A DNA stretch of 15,193 nucleotides from the NCBI GenBank assembly GCA_020048255.1, contig JAIFMR010000084.1, forward strand, positions 1 through 15,193, read 5' to 3'. A model generated the notes under the pieces. The model ran no database searches. It saw nothing but the letters and a program-made list of their open reading frames with translations, and was not told the origin of the DNA. A program made the translations under genes and the position numbers. Below, one piece after another: positions 6,355 through 14,093 of the stretch. Source of the DNA: Rhodoferax sp. GTDB lineage: Bacteria > Pseudomonadota > Gammaproteobacteria > Burkholderiales > Burkholderiaceae_C. How positions within the stretch are numbered: position 1 is the stretch's first letter; every line of letters begins with the position of its first letter.

Positions 6355-6374
6355 TCATCAGACTTAACTGATGA
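6355..6374. promoter_or_regulatory. Candidate CbbR operator in the cbbR-cbbY gap
   Basis: TCATCAGACTTAACTGATGA is a perfect inverted repeat with 7-bp arms and a 6-bp spacer. It lies just upstream of the cbbR start, overlapping its 5' region, and upstream of the predicted cbbY promoter. A 14/17 match occurs at 3838-3854 before cbbM. Dyad symmetry, position and recurrence together support a CbbR site. Confidence 0.6.
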
Positions 6375-6377
6375 TTT

Positions 6378-6406
6378 TTGAATAAAACGTGATTAGAGTT
6401 TATGAG
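6378..6406 (+). promoter_or_regulatory. Candidate promoter of the cbbY operon
   Basis: TTGAAT and TATGAG are separated by exactly 17 bases and would start transcription near 6413, about 60 nt before cbbY. The -10 match is only four of six bases. The CbbR-like palindrome ends four bases upstream, a layout compatible with an activated promoter. A small GTCGC/GCGAC hairpin (6431-6447) lies in the leader. Confidence 0.4.
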
Positions 6407-6475
6407 TCAAGCCGATTAAAGTAAATCCATGTCGCGAATAAGGCGACTCCATTGACTTGAAAAGGACACACTTCC

Positions 6476-7204
6476 ATGCGTACTGGTGCACTCAACGCCC
6501 TGATTTTTGATGTCGACGGCACCTTGGCCGACACCGAAAGCGTGCACCTGTTGGCATTTAACCAGGCCTTCAAGGAAATGGGGATGGATTGGGTCTGGAC
6601 GCTGGAGATGTACCTGGAACTGCTCGATATCTCCGGTGGCAAAGAGCGCATCCTGCACTACTGGAAGCAGGTCAACCCGGACATCAAGTCGATTGATGCG
6701 CAGGCATTGCAAGATCGCATTGGCCGTATCCACGAACTCAAAACAGCCGCCTATGAAAGTGCGGTCAACAGTGGCGCCGTGTCCCTGCGCCCAGGAGTTC
6801 TCAAGTTGATGGACGAAGCCCTCAAGGCCGGCCTGCAACTCGCCATTGCCACGACCACGTCACCGGTGAATATTGCCGCGCTGATGCGTCATGCGGTGGG
6901 TGAAGACTGGCGCATGAATTTCACCGCCATTGGCGATGCCTCCACCGCACCGATCAAAAAGCCGCACCCGCAGGTGTATTTGCAAATGATTGACGCCCTG
7001 GCCTTGCCGGCTGGGCAGTGTCTGGCGTTTGAAGACTCCAACAACGGTTTACGCGCCGCAACCGCTGCCGGATTGGCCACCATCATCACCCCCAATCCTT
7101 TCACTGCGCACCACGACTTCACCGGGGCGCTCAAAGTTGTGCCTGATTTGAGCCAGGTCACGTTGCCTCTTTTGCGTCAGTGGCATGCTACGGGCCGTGC
7201 CTGA
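6476..7204 (+). CDS. cbbY: CbbY, HAD-family xylulose-1,5-bisphosphate phosphatase
   Basis: The 242-residue protein shows haloacid dehalogenase motifs: DVDGT with nucleophile D12 and acid D14, the threonine cluster ATTTS at 125-129, the lysine region IKKPHP at about 160-165 and FEDSNNG at 185-191. In Rhodobacter sphaeroides, CbbY removes the 1-phosphate of xylulose-1,5-bisphosphate, a RuBisCO side product that blocks the enzyme; the same role is inferred here. It is the first gene of the plus-strand operon, divergent from cbbR, with AAGGA about ten bases ahead of the ATG. A gap of 48 bases leads to cbbE. A beta-phosphoglucomutase-like activity is the family alternative, and the operon context favours CbbY. 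Confidence 0.93.
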   Translation: MRTGALNALIFDVDGTLADTESVHLLAFNQAFKEMGMDWVWTLEMYLELLDISGGKERILHYWKQVNPDIKSIDAQALQDRIGRIHELKTAAYESAVNSGAVSLRPGVLKLMDEALKAGLQLAIATTTSPVNIAALMRHAVGEDWRMNFTAIGDASTAPIKKPHPQVYLQMIDALALPAGQCLAFEDSNNGLRAATAAGLATIITPNPFTAHHDFTGALKVVPDLSQVTLPLLRQWHATGRA

Positions 7205-7252
7205 GCCGCACAACGCACCTCCATTTTTAAAACTCCAGCAGAAAGCACCTCT

Positions 7253-7948
7253 ATGACAACCCCCACCCTGCGTTTGGCACCCTCCATTTTGTCGGCTGAT
7301 TTTGCCCGCCTGGGCGAAGAAGTGCGCGCCATTGAAGCGGCCGGTTGCGACCTGGTGCACTTTGATGTGATGGACAACCACTATGTGCCCAATCTGACCA
7401 TTGGCCCTCTGGTGTGCGAGGCGATTCGCCCGCATGTGAGCATCCCGATCGACGTGCATTTGATGGTCGAGCCTGTGGATGCCATCATTCCGCTGTTTGC
7501 CAAGGCTGGCGCCAACATCATCACCTTTCACCCCGAAGCCTCCAAACATGTGGACCGCAGCCTGTCGATGATTCGTGAACTCGGCTGCAAGGCCGGCCTG
7601 GTGCTCAACCCCGCCACACCCATTGACGTGCTGGACCACGTCATGGACAAACTCGACATGATTTTGCTGATGAGCGTTAACCCCGGTTTTGGCGGCCAAA
7701 AGTTCATTCCCAGCACCTTGGCCAAACTGCGCCTGGTGCGCGCCAAGATCGACGCCCATGTGGCGGCGGGCGGTCAACCCATCTGGCTGGAAGTCGATGG
7801 CGGTGTCAAGACCGACAACATTCGTGAAATCGTGGCGGCAGGTGCCGACACCTGCGTCGCTGGCAGCGCCGTGTTTAGCGCCAAAGATGCCGACGGTGGC
7901 TACCGCACCGTGATGCAGGCACTGCGCAGCGCCGCCCACCCCGCCTGA
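7253..7948 (+). CDS. cbbE: Ribulose-phosphate 3-epimerase
   Basis: This 231-residue TIM-barrel enzyme interconverts ribulose-5-phosphate and xylulose-5-phosphate in the regeneration phase of the CBB cycle. The sequence shows APSILSADFARLGEE at the N-terminus, metal-site VHFDVMDNHYVPN with H36 and D38, VHLMVEP near 68-74, the phosphate-binding NPGFGGQ, and EVDGGV with the catalytic aspartate near residue 180. Length and motifs are normal for Rpe. The ribosome site before the ATG is weak (AGAAAG), so coupling to cbbY translation may help. The stop is 30 bases before cbbF. The gene may equally be called rpe, and it probably serves the pentose phosphate pathway too. Confidence 0.97.
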   Translation: MTTPTLRLAPSILSADFARLGEEVRAIEAAGCDLVHFDVMDNHYVPNLTIGPLVCEAIRPHVSIPIDVHLMVEPVDAIIPLFAKAGANIITFHPEASKHVDRSLSMIRELGCKAGLVLNPATPIDVLDHVMDKLDMILLMSVNPGFGGQKFIPSTLAKLRLVRAKIDAHVAAGGQPIWLEVDGGVKTDNIREIVAAGADTCVAGSAVFSAKDADGGYRTVMQALRSAAHPA

Positions 7949-7978
7949 ACCCCTTACCCCATAAACCAGGAGACATTC

Positions 7979-9082
7979 ATGTCCATGACCCTTCGTTCCA
8001 ACCGATCCACGCTGACGCAGTTTCTGATTGAAGAGCGTCGTCGTTTTCCCAGTGCCAGCGGCGATTTCAATGCCCTGATTCTGGATGTGGCGCTGGCCTG
8101 CAAGGGCATTGCCAAGGCCGTGGCCTATGGTGAGCTCGCGGGTGTCATGGGCAACCATGCCGCCGACGAAGGTGGCTCGGTCAACGTGCAGGGCGAAACC
8201 CAGAAAAAGCTCGACGTGTTGTCCAACGATGTATTCATGCAGCGCACCGAGTGGTCTGGCAACCTGGCGGGCATGGCGTCTGAAGAGATGGACGCGCCCT
8301 ACCAGATTCCCAAGCAGTACCCGCGCGGCAATTACCTGATCGTGTTTGACCCGCTGGATGGCTCCAGCAACATTGATGTGAACGTGTCGGTGGGCAGCAT
8401 TTTCAGCATTCTGCGTGCGCCGCAAGAGGTGATTGACTCGGGCCGTGACGTGGTCGACGCTGACTTTTTCCAGCCCGGTACGCAGCAGATGGCTGCCGGT
8501 TACGCCCTTTACGGCCCCACCACCATGATGGTGCTGACCGTGGGTGATGGTGTCAATGGCTTCACGCTCGACCCCAACTTGGGCGAGTTCATGCTGACGC
8601 ACCGCAACATGCAGATTCCGGTAGACACGCAAGAATTTGCCATCAACGCCTCTAACGCGCGCTTCTGGGAAGCCCCGGTCAAGCGTTATGTGGACGAATG
8701 CCTGGCTGGTAAAACCGGCGCGCGCGGCAAAGACTTCAACATGCGCTGGATTGCCTCCATGGTGGCTGAAGCACACCGCATTTTGATGCGTGGCGGGGTC
8801 TTCATGTACCCGCGCGATACCAAAGACCCGTCCAAGCCAGGTCGCCTGCGCCTGTTGTACGAAGCCAATCCGGTCGGTATGATCATGGAGCAGGCCGGTG
8901 GCCGCGCTTCCACCGGTGAGATGCCCATGATGGAAGTGCAGCCCACCAGTCTGCACCAGCGCATTGGTTTTGTGTTTGGCTCCAAAAACGAAGTTGAGCG
9001 TATTGAGCGTTACCACCGCGAGCCGGTCAAAGTCGAGCTGACCAACCCGCTGTTTGCTGAGCGCAGCTTGTTTCGCGATTAA
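7979..9082 (+). CDS. cbbF: Fructose-1,6-bisphosphatase, class I
   Basis: The 367-residue protein is a class I FBPase, somewhat longer than the Escherichia coli enzyme. It shows the metal-binding FDPLDGSSNID motif at about 123-133, acidic residues SEE at 101-103, and FMYPRDTKDPSKPGRLR-type substrate contacts near residues 278-295. It hydrolyses fructose-1,6-bisphosphate. In some CBB systems the same fold also takes sedoheptulose-1,7-bisphosphate, which may hold here because no separate sedoheptulose bisphosphatase is visible. AGGAG stands seven bases before the ATG. It sits between cbbE and cbbP, with a 118-bp gap downstream that contains a hairpin repeat. Confidence 0.97.
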   Translation: MSMTLRSNRSTLTQFLIEERRRFPSASGDFNALILDVALACKGIAKAVAYGELAGVMGNHAADEGGSVNVQGETQKKLDVLSNDVFMQRTEWSGNLAGMASEEMDAPYQIPKQYPRGNYLIVFDPLDGSSNIDVNVSVGSIFSILRAPQEVIDSGRDVVDADFFQPGTQQMAAGYALYGPTTMMVLTVGDGVNGFTLDPNLGEFMLTHRNMQIPVDTQEFAINASNARFWEAPVKRYVDECLAGKTGARGKDFNMRWIASMVAEAHRILMRGGVFMYPRDTKDPSKPGRLRLLYEANPVGMIMEQAGGRASTGEMPMMEVQPTSLHQRIGFVFGSKNEVERIERYHREPVKVELTNPLFAERSLFRD

Positions 9083-9122
9083 GCCGCCATCCACCTTGAG
9101 TTGCTGCCAAACACTGCGAAAT

Positions 9123-9166
9123 AAATAGCAGATAGCGCAGACGCATCAAGGGCTAGCACGCTATTT
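9123..9166. repeat. Hairpin repeat in the cbbF-cbbP gap
   Basis: Arms AAATAGC (9123-9129) and GCTATTT (9160-9166) enclose inner complementary TAGC and GCTA segments. The layout resembles short AAATAGC/GCTATTT hairpins that I recall as widely dispersed in Comamonadaceae genomes, a memory-based claim. It may act as a weak processing or pausing site within the operon. Confidence 0.45.
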
Positions 9167-9200
9167 CTTATAAATTTTTAACTTTCAGGAGACACACACC

Positions 9201-10076
9201 ATGTCCATTCGCCACCCCATCATTGCCATCACGGGTTCCAGCGGCGCGGGTACCACGTCAGTGACCCGCACTTTTGAGAACATTTTTCGCCGTGAAAGCA
9301 TCAAGGCTGCCGTGATTGAAGGCGACAGCTTTCACCGTTTTGATCGCAAGGCCATGAAGGCCGCTGCTGCAGAAGCAGAAGCCGCTGGCGACAAAAACTT
9401 CAGCCACTTTGGCCCGGCGAATAACCTGTTTCCTGAACTGGCTGAACTCTTTCGCTCCTATGGTGAAACCGGCACCGGCAAGCGCCGCAAGTACCTGCAT
9501 GACAGCGAGGAAGCGGCCCCTTACAAGCAAGACCCCGGCACCTTCACGCCTTGGGAAGACGTGCCTGCCGACACCGATTTGCTGTTTTACGAAGGTCTGC
9601 ACGGCGGTGTGGTCACTCCCGAAGTCAACATTGCCCAACACACCGACTTGCTGATTGGCGTGGTGCCGGTCATCAATCTGGAGTGGATTCAAAAGCTCTA
9701 CCGCGACAAGAAGCAACGCGGCTACAGCACAGAAGCGGTGACCGACACAATTTTGCGTCGCATGCCCGATTATGTGAACTACATCTGCCCGCAGTTCATG
9801 CACACGCATGTGAACTTCCAGCGCGTGCCCATGGTGGACACCAGCAACCCGTTCATTGCGCGCGACATCCCCAGCGCCGACGAAAGCATGGTCGTGATCC
9901 GTTTCAGCAATCCCAAGGGCATTGACTTCCAGTACCTGCGCAGCATGATTGATGGCAGTTTCATGAGCCGTGCCAACACCATCGTGGTGCCCGGCGGCAA
10001 GATGGAGTTGGCCATGCAAATGATCTTCACCCCCTTCGTCTGGCGCATGATGGAACGGCAGAAGAAGGCCTCCTGA
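9201..10076 (+). CDS. cbbP: Phosphoribulokinase (bacterial type)
   Basis: The 291-residue protein has the size of the proteobacterial PRK rather than the plant/cyanobacterial type. The P-loop is GSSGAGTTS at residues 12-20. D42 in EGDSFHR, E131 in YEGLHGG, and R168/D169 in YRDKK fall at the same numbers as key residues of the Rhodobacter sphaeroides enzyme. It phosphorylates ribulose-5-phosphate to ribulose-1,5-bisphosphate using ATP and, with RuBisCO, defines the CBB cycle. This type is typically an octamer activated by NADH and lacks the thioredoxin cysteine pair; residue 16 here is alanine. AGGAGA precedes the ATG at good distance. It is followed by a 187-bp gap with a tandem repeat before cbbT. 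Confidence 0.98.
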   Translation: MSIRHPIIAITGSSGAGTTSVTRTFENIFRRESIKAAVIEGDSFHRFDRKAMKAAAAEAEAAGDKNFSHFGPANNLFPELAELFRSYGETGTGKRRKYLHDSEEAAPYKQDPGTFTPWEDVPADTDLLFYEGLHGGVVTPEVNIAQHTDLLIGVVPVINLEWIQKLYRDKKQRGYSTEAVTDTILRRMPDYVNYICPQFMHTHVNFQRVPMVDTSNPFIARDIPSADESMVVIRFSNPKGIDFQYLRSMIDGSFMSRANTIVVPGGKMELAMQMIFTPFVWRMMERQKKAS

Positions 10077-10081
10077 AACAT

Positions 10082-10217
10082 TGCGGGAAAGACCAACTTA
10101 CATGAGCGAAGCGAATGAAGTTGCTCTGTCCCCAACTGATCAGAGATGCGGGAAAGACCAACTTACTCCAGCCAAGCGAAAGCAGTTGCTCTGTACCCAA
10201 CTGATTAAGATGCGGGT
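10082..10217. repeat. 65-bp tandem repeat between cbbP and cbbT
   Basis: TGCGGGAAAGACCAACTTA begins at 10082 and again at 10147, and a shorter third TGCGGG begins at 10211, so the periods are 65 and 64 bases. Each unit also ends with AGTTGCTCTGT-N-CCCAACTGAT. Within a unit, AGTTG can pair with the upstream CAACT or with the downstream CAACT, giving two mutually exclusive hairpins. The region is transcribed if cbbP and cbbT are in one operon. Function is unknown. Confidence 0.8.
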
Positions 10218-10263
10218 CGGCCTTCCCCGGTCCCATCCGATTAACCTCAAAAAATAATTGATC

Positions 10264-12333
10264 ATGACAACACCTACCCCCGAATTTGCCCGTCAGATGG
10301 CCAACGCCATCCGCATGCTGGCCGTTGATGCCGTCGAAAAAGCCAAGTCCGGCCACCCCGGTGCCCCCATGGGCATGGCCGACATTGCTGAAGTGCTGTG
10401 GAACCGCCACCTTAAGCACAACCCCACCAACCCGCATTGGGCAGATCGTGACCGTTTTGTACTCTCCAACGGCCACGGCTCGATGCTGATTTACGCGCTG
10501 TTGCACCTCACCGGCTACGACCTGCCGATGAGCGAGCTGCAAAACTTCCGCCAGCTGCACAGCAAGACCGCAGGTCACCCTGAAGTAGGCGTGACCCCAG
10601 GGGTTGAGACCACCACGGGCCCGTTGGGCCAGGGCATCACCAATGCGGTGGGCATGGCACTGGCCGAGAAACTGCTGGCCGCCGAGTTCAACAAGGGTGA
10701 CCACGCCATCGTCGACCACTTCACCTATGTGTTCATGGGCGACGGCTGCCTGATGGAAGGCATCAGCCACGAAGCCTGTTCACTGGCTGGCACGCTGCGC
10801 CTGTCCAAACTGGTGGCGTTTTATGACGACAACGGCATCTCGATTGATGGCCACGTTGAAGGCTGGTTTACCGACGACACGCCCAAGCGTTTTGAAGCCT
10901 ATGGCTGGAACGTGATCCCCGCGGTGGACGGCCACAACCCGGCCGCTCTGGACGCCGCAGTCAAAGCCGCCAAGGCGCAAGGTATTCTGGCCAATGGCAA
11001 GCCGACTCTGATCTGCTGCAAGACCGTCATCGGCATGGGTTCTCCGAACAAGGCAGGCACCCACGACGTGCATGGCGCGGCATTGGGCACAGCCGAAGTC
11101 GCCGCCACCCGCGAAGCCCTGGGCTGGACTGCGGCTCCGTTTGAAATTCCCAACGACATCGCCATTGCCTGGAATGCGGTCACGCGCGGCGTCGCTGCTG
11201 AACATGCGTGGGATGCTCGTTTTGCCGCATACCGTGCCGCTTTCCCGGCTGAGGCCGCCGAGTTCGTGCGCCGCATGGCGGGTGACTTGCCAGCGGCATT
11301 TGCTGACAAACTGCCGGGCCTGCTCGAAGGCATTGCCGCCAACGCCACAGCGTTTGCCACCCGCAAATCCAGCCAGAACGCGCTGGACGCCATTGCCCCG
11401 CTGTTGCCTGAATTCTTTGGCGGCAGCGCCGACCTGACCGGCTCGAACCTGACCAACTTCAAGGGTTGCGTCAAGGCGGGTCGCGATACCTGGGGCAACC
11501 ACATGAGCTACGGCGTGCGTGAATTTGGCATGGCCGCCATCATGAACGGCATCGCCCTGCACGGTGGCTACATTCCTTACGGCGGCACCTTTTTGACCTT
11601 CAGCGACTACAGCCGCAATGCCATCCGCATGGCTGCGCTGATGAAAACCCGCGTCATTCATGTGTTCACCCACGACAGCATTGGCTTGGGCGAAGACGGC
11701 CCGACGCACCAAAGCGTGGAGCACATTCCCAGCATGCGCATCATCCCGGGTCTGGACGTGTGGCGTCCGGCCGATGGTCTGGAAACCGCTGTGGCCTGGG
11801 CCTGCGCGGTGGAGCGCCGTGATGGCCCCAGCGCCTTGTGCCTGTCGCGCCAGAACCTGCCGCGCCTGACCGATATCAGCATGGTCGACAACATCCGCAA
11901 GGGTGGCTACATTCTGTCGGACATGGACAACGCGCAAGCCATCATCGTGTCGACGGGCTCTGAGCTCGAGATCGCCATGAAGGCACAGGCCGAGCTGGCC
12001 ACTCAGGGCATCGCCACCCGTGTGGTGTCCATGCCGTGTACCAATGTGTTTGACCGCCAGACCGACGCTTACCAAGAGATGGTGATCCCTTACGCCACAC
12101 CCTCGGTCGCCATTGAAGCGGCGCACCCTGATTTTTGGCGCAAGTATGTCGGCCGCCACGGTGTGGTGATTGGCATGCCCACGTTTGGTGAGTCGGCTCC
12201 CGCACCCAAGCTGTATGCCCACTTCGGCATCACGGTTGAGCGCGTGGTGGCCAATGTGCGCACGATCGTGCACCGTGCAGCGAGCAAGAGCGCCGAGCCC
12301 TTGCCCGACACGGTGGTGCCCTCCATCAACTGA
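10264..12333 (+). CDS. cbbT: Transketolase
   Basis: This thiamine-diphosphate enzyme of 689 residues moves two-carbon units between sugar phosphates in the CBB regeneration phase and the pentose phosphate pathway. Visible parts include KSGHPGAP with H31 near the active site and the ThDP motif GDGCLMEG at about 159-166, closing with DDNGISIDG at 188-196. The pyrimidine-domain segment YGVREFGMAAIMNGIALHGG lies near residue 415. The ATG at 10264 is preferred to the TTG at 10258, but neither has a recognisable Shine-Dalgarno, which is unlike most neighbours. The gap before it carries tandem repeats and a short open frame ending six bases upstream. cbbZ starts 14 bases after the stop. Confidence 0.97.
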   Translation: MTTPTPEFARQMANAIRMLAVDAVEKAKSGHPGAPMGMADIAEVLWNRHLKHNPTNPHWADRDRFVLSNGHGSMLIYALLHLTGYDLPMSELQNFRQLHSKTAGHPEVGVTPGVETTTGPLGQGITNAVGMALAEKLLAAEFNKGDHAIVDHFTYVFMGDGCLMEGISHEACSLAGTLRLSKLVAFYDDNGISIDGHVEGWFTDDTPKRFEAYGWNVIPAVDGHNPAALDAAVKAAKAQGILANGKPTLICCKTVIGMGSPNKAGTHDVHGAALGTAEVAATREALGWTAAPFEIPNDIAIAWNAVTRGVAAEHAWDARFAAYRAAFPAEAAEFVRRMAGDLPAAFADKLPGLLEGIAANATAFATRKSSQNALDAIAPLLPEFFGGSADLTGSNLTNFKGCVKAGRDTWGNHMSYGVREFGMAAIMNGIALHGGYIPYGGTFLTFSDYSRNAIRMAALMKTRVIHVFTHDSIGLGEDGPTHQSVEHIPSMRIIPGLDVWRPADGLETAVAWACAVERRDGPSALCLSRQNLPRLTDISMVDNIRKGGYILSDMDNAQAIIVSTGSELEIAMKAQAELATQGIATRVVSMPCTNVFDRQTDAYQEMVIPYATPSVAIEAAHPDFWRKYVGRHGVVIGMPTFGESAPAPKLYAHFGITVERVVANVRTIVHRAASKSAEPLPDTVVPSIN

Positions 12334-12347
12334 GGCGGGTGACAGGC

Positions 12348-13019
12348 ATGAAGCCATTTGATCTGGTCATGTTTGACCTGGACGGCACGCTGGTGGAAAC
12401 CGCCCCCGAAATCATGGATGCGGTCAACGACGTGCTGTCACGTTTTGATCTGCCTCTGGTCACGCAGCAGCAGGTCAACGACTGGATTGGTCATGGCACC
12501 CTGGAGCTGCTGGTCAAGGCCCTGGCCATGGTCAGTCAGCGTGACCCCGAAGAGGTGCGCCAGGGTGAGCAATTGCGGCAAATGGTGCCTGTTTACAACC
12601 AGGTTTACGAGCAGCGCTGCGGTACCCGCAGCCACCTCTACCCGAAGGTGCGCGAGACGCTGGAGAGCTTGCGCACGCAGGGCGTCAAGCTGGCTGTGGT
12701 CACCAACAAGGAGAGTCGCTACACCCAGGTGGTGCTCGATGTGCACCACCTCACCGCCTTGTTTGATGTGGTGATCAGCGGCGACACCTTTGCCGTGAAG
12801 AAACCCAATCCGACCGGTGTGGCGCATTGTCTGGCGCAGTTTGGTGTGACCCCGCAGCGCGCCCTGTTTGTCGGTGACTCCAGCATTGACGTGGCCACTG
12901 CCCGCAATGCCGGTGTGCCTGTGTGGGCGTTGCCGTATGGCTACAACATGGGGCAACCGATTGCCGACTGTGCCCCCGATCGCCTGATCGAAGATTGCTC
13001 TGCGCTATTGATGGCATAG
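12348..13019 (+). CDS. cbbZ: 2-Phosphoglycolate phosphatase
   Basis: This 223-residue HAD phosphatase shows FDLDGT with nucleophile D10 and D12, VVTNKE at about 117-122, FAVKKPNP with a catalytic lysine near 151, and VGDSSID at 175-181. It removes phosphate from 2-phosphoglycolate formed by the oxygenase reaction of RuBisCO, the usual role of CbbZ in cbb operons. The ATG at 12348 is preferred to a GTG at 12339, which lies too close to the cbbT stop to leave a ribosome site. It lies between cbbT and cbbG, with 14 bases upstream and 61 bases downstream. It shares the fold but not the cap-region sequence with CbbY, so the operon has two distinct clean-up phosphatases. Confidence 0.94.
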   Translation: MKPFDLVMFDLDGTLVETAPEIMDAVNDVLSRFDLPLVTQQQVNDWIGHGTLELLVKALAMVSQRDPEEVRQGEQLRQMVPVYNQVYEQRCGTRSHLYPKVRETLESLRTQGVKLAVVTNKESRYTQVVLDVHHLTALFDVVISGDTFAVKKPNPTGVAHCLAQFGVTPQRALFVGDSSIDVATARNAGVPVWALPYGYNMGQPIADCAPDRLIEDCSALLMA

Positions 13020-13080
13020 CAATACAGGCAAGTTGCGATTGGGCTAGAAGCTTTTTTTATTTAACTACAAGGAGTTTGGT

Positions 13081-14091
13081 ATGACGATCAAATTGGGTAT
13101 CAATGGCTTTGGCCGCATCGGCCGCATGGTGTTTCGCGCAGCGGTGCAAAACTTTGACGACATCGAGATCGTCGGTATCAACGATTTGCTGGAACCTGAC
13201 TACCTGGCTTACATGCTGCAATACGACAGCGTGCATGGCCGCTTCAAGGGCGAGGTCTCGGTTGACGCCGGCACCTTGGTGGTGAACGGCAAACGCATCC
13301 GCCTGACCCAAGAGCGCGACCCGGCCAACCTGAAGTGGGCTGACGTGGGTGCAGATGTGGTGATCGAGTCCACCGGCCTGTTCCTGGACAAGGTCACCGC
13401 GCAAAAACACATTGACGCGGGTGCGCGCAAGGTGGTGCTATCGGCCCCCAGCAAGGACGACACCCCCATGTTTGTCTACGGTGTGAACCACACCAGTTAT
13501 GCTGGCCAAGCCATTTTGAGCAACGCTTCTTGCACCACCAACTGCCTGGCACCCGTGGCCAAGGTGCTCAACGACAAATGGGGTATCAAGCGCGGTCTGA
13601 TGACCACGGTGCATGCCGCCACCGCCACCCAGAAAACCGTCGATGGTCCCAGCAACAAGGACTGGCGCGGTGGCCGCGGTATTCTGGAAAACATCATCCC
13701 CTCCAGCACCGGTGCAGCCAAAGCGGTGGGCGTGGTGATTCCGGAAGTCAAAGGCAAGCTCACGGGCATGGCGTTTCGGGTGCCCACCAGCGATGTGTCC
13801 GTGGTTGACCTGACCGTGGAACTCAACAATGCGGCGACCTACGCCGAAATCTGCGCCGAGATGAAGGCCCAAAGCCAGGGTGCCATGAATGGCGTGCTGG
13901 GCTACACCGACCAAAAGGTCGTGTCCACTGACTTCCGTGGCGAGCCCTGCACCAGCGTTTTTGACTCCGAAGCCGGTTTGGCCTTGGACGGTACCTTCGT
14001 CAAGGTGGTGAGCTGGTACGACAATGAGTGGGGCTATTCGAACAAGTGTTTGGAAATGGCCCGCGTTGCTGGTTTGTACAAAGGAGTCTAG
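13081..14091 (+). CDS. cbbG: Glyceraldehyde-3-phosphate dehydrogenase, type I
   Basis: The 336-residue enzyme reduces 1,3-bisphosphoglycerate to glyceraldehyde-3-phosphate in the CBB cycle and can run glycolytically. Features are the Rossmann motif INGFGRIGRM at residues 7-16, INDLLEP at 33-39 at the cofactor-adenosine site, the catalytic SNASCTTNCLAP with C151, and H178 in TTVHAATATQ. NDL at the cofactor-binding strand is typical of NAD-preferring enzymes, so NADPH use cannot be assumed. AAGGAG stands six bases ahead of the ATG, after an AT-rich 61-bp gap with seven T residues. The cbbK start is two bases beyond the stop, and its ribosome site lies inside the last cbbG codons. Confidence 0.98.
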   Translation: MTIKLGINGFGRIGRMVFRAAVQNFDDIEIVGINDLLEPDYLAYMLQYDSVHGRFKGEVSVDAGTLVVNGKRIRLTQERDPANLKWADVGADVVIESTGLFLDKVTAQKHIDAGARKVVLSAPSKDDTPMFVYGVNHTSYAGQAILSNASCTTNCLAPVAKVLNDKWGIKRGLMTTVHAATATQKTVDGPSNKDWRGGRGILENIIPSSTGAAKAVGVVIPEVKGKLTGMAFRVPTSDVSVVDLTVELNNAATYAEICAEMKAQSQGAMNGVLGYTDQKVVSTDFRGEPCTSVFDSEAGLALDGTFVKVVSWYDNEWGYSNKCLEMARVAGLYKGV

Positions 14092-14093
14092 AG

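Noticed and set aside
7049..9094. 681-codon minus-strand open frame across cbbY, cbbE and cbbF
   Set aside because: Its size is striking, but it spans three well-identified genes and their gaps on the other strand, and its His/Gly/Val-rich composition is that of an antisense shadow.
10780..12357. 525-codon minus-strand open frame opposite cbbT
   Set aside because: It is antisense to transketolase with the same shadow composition, and has no domain I recognise.
13020..13080. Terminator between cbbZ and cbbG
   Set aside because: There is a run of seven T residues, but the preceding GCT/AGC stem is only three base pairs, too weak to call.
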